Below are positions 61,476 through 64,000 of a DNA stretch of 64,000 nucleotides, in pieces. This DNA is from Casuarina equisetifolia. Taxonomy: Eukaryota; Streptophyta; Magnoliopsida; Fagales; Casuarinaceae. The stretch covers positions 7,935,354-7,999,353 of the forward strand of contig CM052362.1 of the NCBI GenBank assembly GCA_028551475.1. Reading direction: 5' to 3'. The position numbers and the translations under genes are program-made. The notes beneath the pieces are model-generated. The model saw only the letters and a list, made by a program, of their open reading frames with translations, was not told the origin of the DNA and did not search any database. Position 1 is the stretch's first letter; each line of letters opens with the position of its first letter.

Positions 61476-63552
61476 CGTGTCCCTGCGTGTGCATGTGTGT
61501 GTGTGAGAGAGAGAGAGAGAGAAACAGACAGATAGACAGAAGTGAAAGGGTATCTTACCTGCGATGCCCATAACCTTGGTGAAGTAGGACGCTCTAGCCC
61601 ATAGGGAATTCCAAGATTATCCAGACTTTGTGTTAAGTTAGCATGTCGAGTGAGACTATGAGAGACACCAACTAAAGGATCTACACTTTGAGTTAGACTA
61701 AGATGTTGAACAAGATTATGAGAAACACCTACTAATGGATGACTTCCGAGAGGCGGAGGATCTCTGAGTCTTCCATAGGGGCTGGCATCAGTTAATACAG
61801 AGGAACTGCTCCTTGTCTCAGAATTGTTTTGTGCAATGGAGAAAAGGTTATCTCGTAGTCTACAAGTTATATTATACAATGCATCTTGCACATTTGGAAA
61901 CTTTCCTGAGATCTGTCAAATAATAACAAGGGCCACAAATGAAAACCTTTCCAAAATTAAAGATTATCCTATTTCACTTAGGCCAACATACAGAAAAAGA
62001 CTTCAAGAAATGAAATTAGTGAATCTGCATTATTCAAATAGCTCAAGATATTTTCATTAAGTTATTCTATTATGAAAAAAGTGATGCTCAAATACACATG
62101 GAATATATAGAAACTACTCCTAAATTACAATCTTAAATTCTGAAGGTTAAAAATTCATAAGAAAGAACTGGAATGGTATTACTGACTAATCATGAACCAC
62201 AAAATGCAATGAACCGTCAATATCTTCGCAGTTGATACTACGTGAAAGAACTTGAAGGACCAAACTTGGCTACTTTGAAGAAAATACTTATTTATATAAT
62301 AACCAAATGTCATAGATGTCCCCTCAATCTTCTTCTTTGCTGGTCTATAAAGATGTGGCCAGAAACGTTCTAAGAAAGAGCCTCAAGTAATAAACTTTGC
62401 TAATTAATTCTTTCTCCTTCAAATTTAAAAATGAGCCATCATCTGCCAAACACTGACAAAGTATTGACTCTATTCCAAGCCATAAATGAAAGAAAGTTTA
62501 AACAATCTTAATTTGAAAGTCTAGAGACCCATTTAGCCTAACTTTAAATATCACTCAGGTTCTGCTCCTCCTCCCCCCCCTCCTTTTTTCCCTCCTCTTC
62601 TTCCTCCTCTTCTCCCCATGCAAAAGATGAAATAAGAAAAAGTACAGTTCTAGTTGTCATCCTCTCATTGTACTTAACAAAAGAAGTTTCGCCATCGCAC
62701 CTGGACCACCTGATCATTCTCTGACACACACTTCGGGACTTGTTCACCTCCAATTACTCGTATTGCAGTACCTGTAACCTTTCGCATCTCTGAAACTATT
62801 GCACCTCCTTTTCCCAACAAGCAGCCAACTTGATTTGATGGGACTGCAAGCCTGGCAGTGACGGCTGACCCCTTATTTGAGCCTGAATCTTGCCACTTTT
62901 CTATGCCAACTTCTACAGACCTAGAGAAAACAAGAATAACTGCCTTTTGTGCTGGCGAGTATCGTGAGTCAGGATTCTACATGAGACAAAGCAAACCACA
63001 CAACCTATCAATAACCCTTTGACCAATAAATGAGAACACATAAATTGTGGAATCGTGTATGTGTGTGTGTGCCTGTCAGAGAGAGAGAGAGAGAGAACAA
63101 ATAAAAACCTCCAATGCAGAAATGGTAATTGATCTTTCATCGCAATTAGCCACAGGAACTCCAACACTTATACCCGCACCAGTCTCATTTTGAAGAGCCT
63201 TGACAATTGTACCTCCCTTTCCAATCACACCCCCAACCCTGTCATTGGGACAAAGAATCTTAAAAGTAACTTCCTGCACCAGTGTTTTTGTTTCCGATGC
63301 AGGAACCCTATCAACATCTAATGGCACTGCATCAACTCCTGAAGCATAATTGATTAAGCTGCTTGACATAGTGTGTAGCCCTGAGTTCCTCTGCATATGA
63401 TTATCATAACGCAGGTCAGGTAAAGTCTCACAGGGAACTGCTTCAAAGGGTTTGCTTTCAGCAGTCCTTATCTTATCGACTAATGGACAATCTTGAAGAC
63501 AGCGCGACACAGCAACGATTGCTTTCTTTACAGCCAAAACATGCCCTTCAAT
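59654..63552 (-). CDS. Multi-KH-domain RNA-binding protein (partial, 5' part outside window)
   Basis: Plant poly(C)-binding-like KH protein of the HEN4 / At4g18375 type, expected to bind RNA in the nucleus. Exons on the minus strand inside the window: 63552-63109, 62976-62701, 61912-61559, 61393-61311, 60353-60242, 59788-59654 (stop TGA). They join in frame. The first visible exon begins with the C-terminal helix of an upstream KH domain (VLAVKKAIVAVSRCLQ), so at least one KH exon lies beyond 64000. Further KH domains have the GxxG loop as GKGG (VGGVIGKGGTIVKALQ), GKGG (VGCLLGKGGAIVSEM) and GENG (IGSVYGENGSNLARLR). Between the last two is a long low-complexity linker with repeated PLVGVSH. 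The C-terminus ends in HAFILTGS, typical of the family. Two introns carry striking CT/CA repeats just after their donors. Confidence 0.9.
59937..59976. repeat. (AAT)n microsatellite in KH intron or 3' flank
   Basis: Interrupted run of AAT units (ATTAATAATAATAAC, then seven AATs) in the intron between the last two KH exons. Confidence 0.85.
61437..61522 (-). repeat. Compound CT/CA/CG microsatellite in KH intron
   Basis: On the coding strand, a CT run followed by mixed CA and CG dinucleotides (about 85 bp), starting some 36 nt after the donor at 61558. Confidence 0.95.
62560..62622 (-). repeat. Purine-rich (G/A) tract in KH intron
   Basis: On the coding strand, an uninterrupted purine tract of AGG/AAG-type triplets with one run of nine G residues, near the middle of the intron between exons 62976-62701 and 61912-61559. 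Confidence 0.85.
63056..63096 (-). repeat. Compound CT/CA microsatellite in KH intron
   Basis: On the coding strand, (CT)n then CTGACAGG then (CA)n, starting about 14 nt after the donor at 63108. Layout mirrors the one at 61437-61522. Confidence 0.9.
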
Positions 63553-64000
63553 CTGCCAAATTGTCAATCCAATATTTCACAGGGGAACAGAACATAAATT
63601 GTCAGCTAAAACAGAATAAAATTGAAGAGCCAGCACCAGCTATACATAGATTTCTGTCAAGTATACTTGGACATGAAAATGCAATCTCTTGTTTCAATTC
63701 CACCACCCAACCATTAATTAAAAGCAACTACTAAAATGCATAAAAATAGAAATTCAGTTAAAAAAATGGTGACCTTTCATGAGCTAAGAGGTACTCCTCT
63801 CCTTCTAAAGGTAGACTCCAAAGACTTTTTCCATGTGAAACTGAAATGCACACAACCTTATTTCACTCCATAATCTCGTGGGTTAGGTTTTCCCCCTTAC
63901 TATTTATCAGGTTATAGAATATTGTTCTTATCAAAGGCAGAGACAAGAAAGTTTTCAAAGGTAACTAAAGGTTTCTAGCCCAAAGCGCCAATTCTGGGAA
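63553..64000 (-). other. Intron of the KH gene running off the window
   Basis: No exon-like frame with KH features was found; presumably intronic sequence leading to the upstream exons. Confidence 0.6.

Noticed and set aside
61374-61891. Minus-strand frames extended through the CA/CT microsatellite
   Set aside because: The coding part ends at the donor 61559/61558; the Ser/His/Thr-rich extension is translated repeat.

Overview
This is a plant nuclear genome window, most likely from a woody eudicot. Its genes are split by many GT-AG introns, the intergenic DNA is AT-rich, there are plant retroelements (Ty3/gypsy, Ty1/copia, LINE and TRIM types), and the proteins belong to plant families (type I pectin methylesterase, TIFY-CCT-GATA factors, DRP3 dynamin). 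I cannot name the species. Exon boundaries below were placed by hand from splice sites and frame continuity, and every intact model closes in frame.

Layout. 1-2100: decayed Ty3/gypsy element on the minus strand. 3035-5083 (-): CHCHD2/10-like twin CX9C mitochondrial protein with a one-base anomaly. 5.2-13.3 kb: gene-free, AT-rich DNA with a LINE remnant, a complete 342-bp TRIM and a degenerate tandem array. 13442-15829 (+): pectin methylesterase with a TRIM-like insertion in its only intron. 17772-25696 (+): 20-exon DRP3-type dynamin-related GTPase with one GC-AG intron. 27435-31243 (+): GT47/exostosin glycosyltransferase, followed 103 bp later by a full-length but broken Ty1/copia element (31347-36368). 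36.5-39.8 kb: LINE remnant, minisatellite, large inverted repeat and a decayed second GT47 copy. 40691-49438 (-) and 50545-56498 (-): two tandem TIFY-CCT-GATA genes of the ZIM-like type. 57549-59115 (+): costars/ABRACL-family gene. 59654 to beyond the right end (-): multi-KH RNA-binding protein, 5' part outside the window.

The genes do not form one pathway. PME and GT47 both concern the cell wall; DRP3 acts in mitochondrial and peroxisomal fission; the CHCH protein is mitochondrial; the GATA pair are nuclear regulators; the costars protein is actin-related. I found no convincing undescribed system. The most informative observations are the array of symmetric C-terminal exons in the first GATA gene, the shifted splice acceptor or frameshift in the CHCH gene, the GC-AG intron in DRP3, two small TRIM elements, paired CU/CA tracts beside two splice donors of the KH gene, and possible microsynteny of DRP3 and costars with Arabidopsis.
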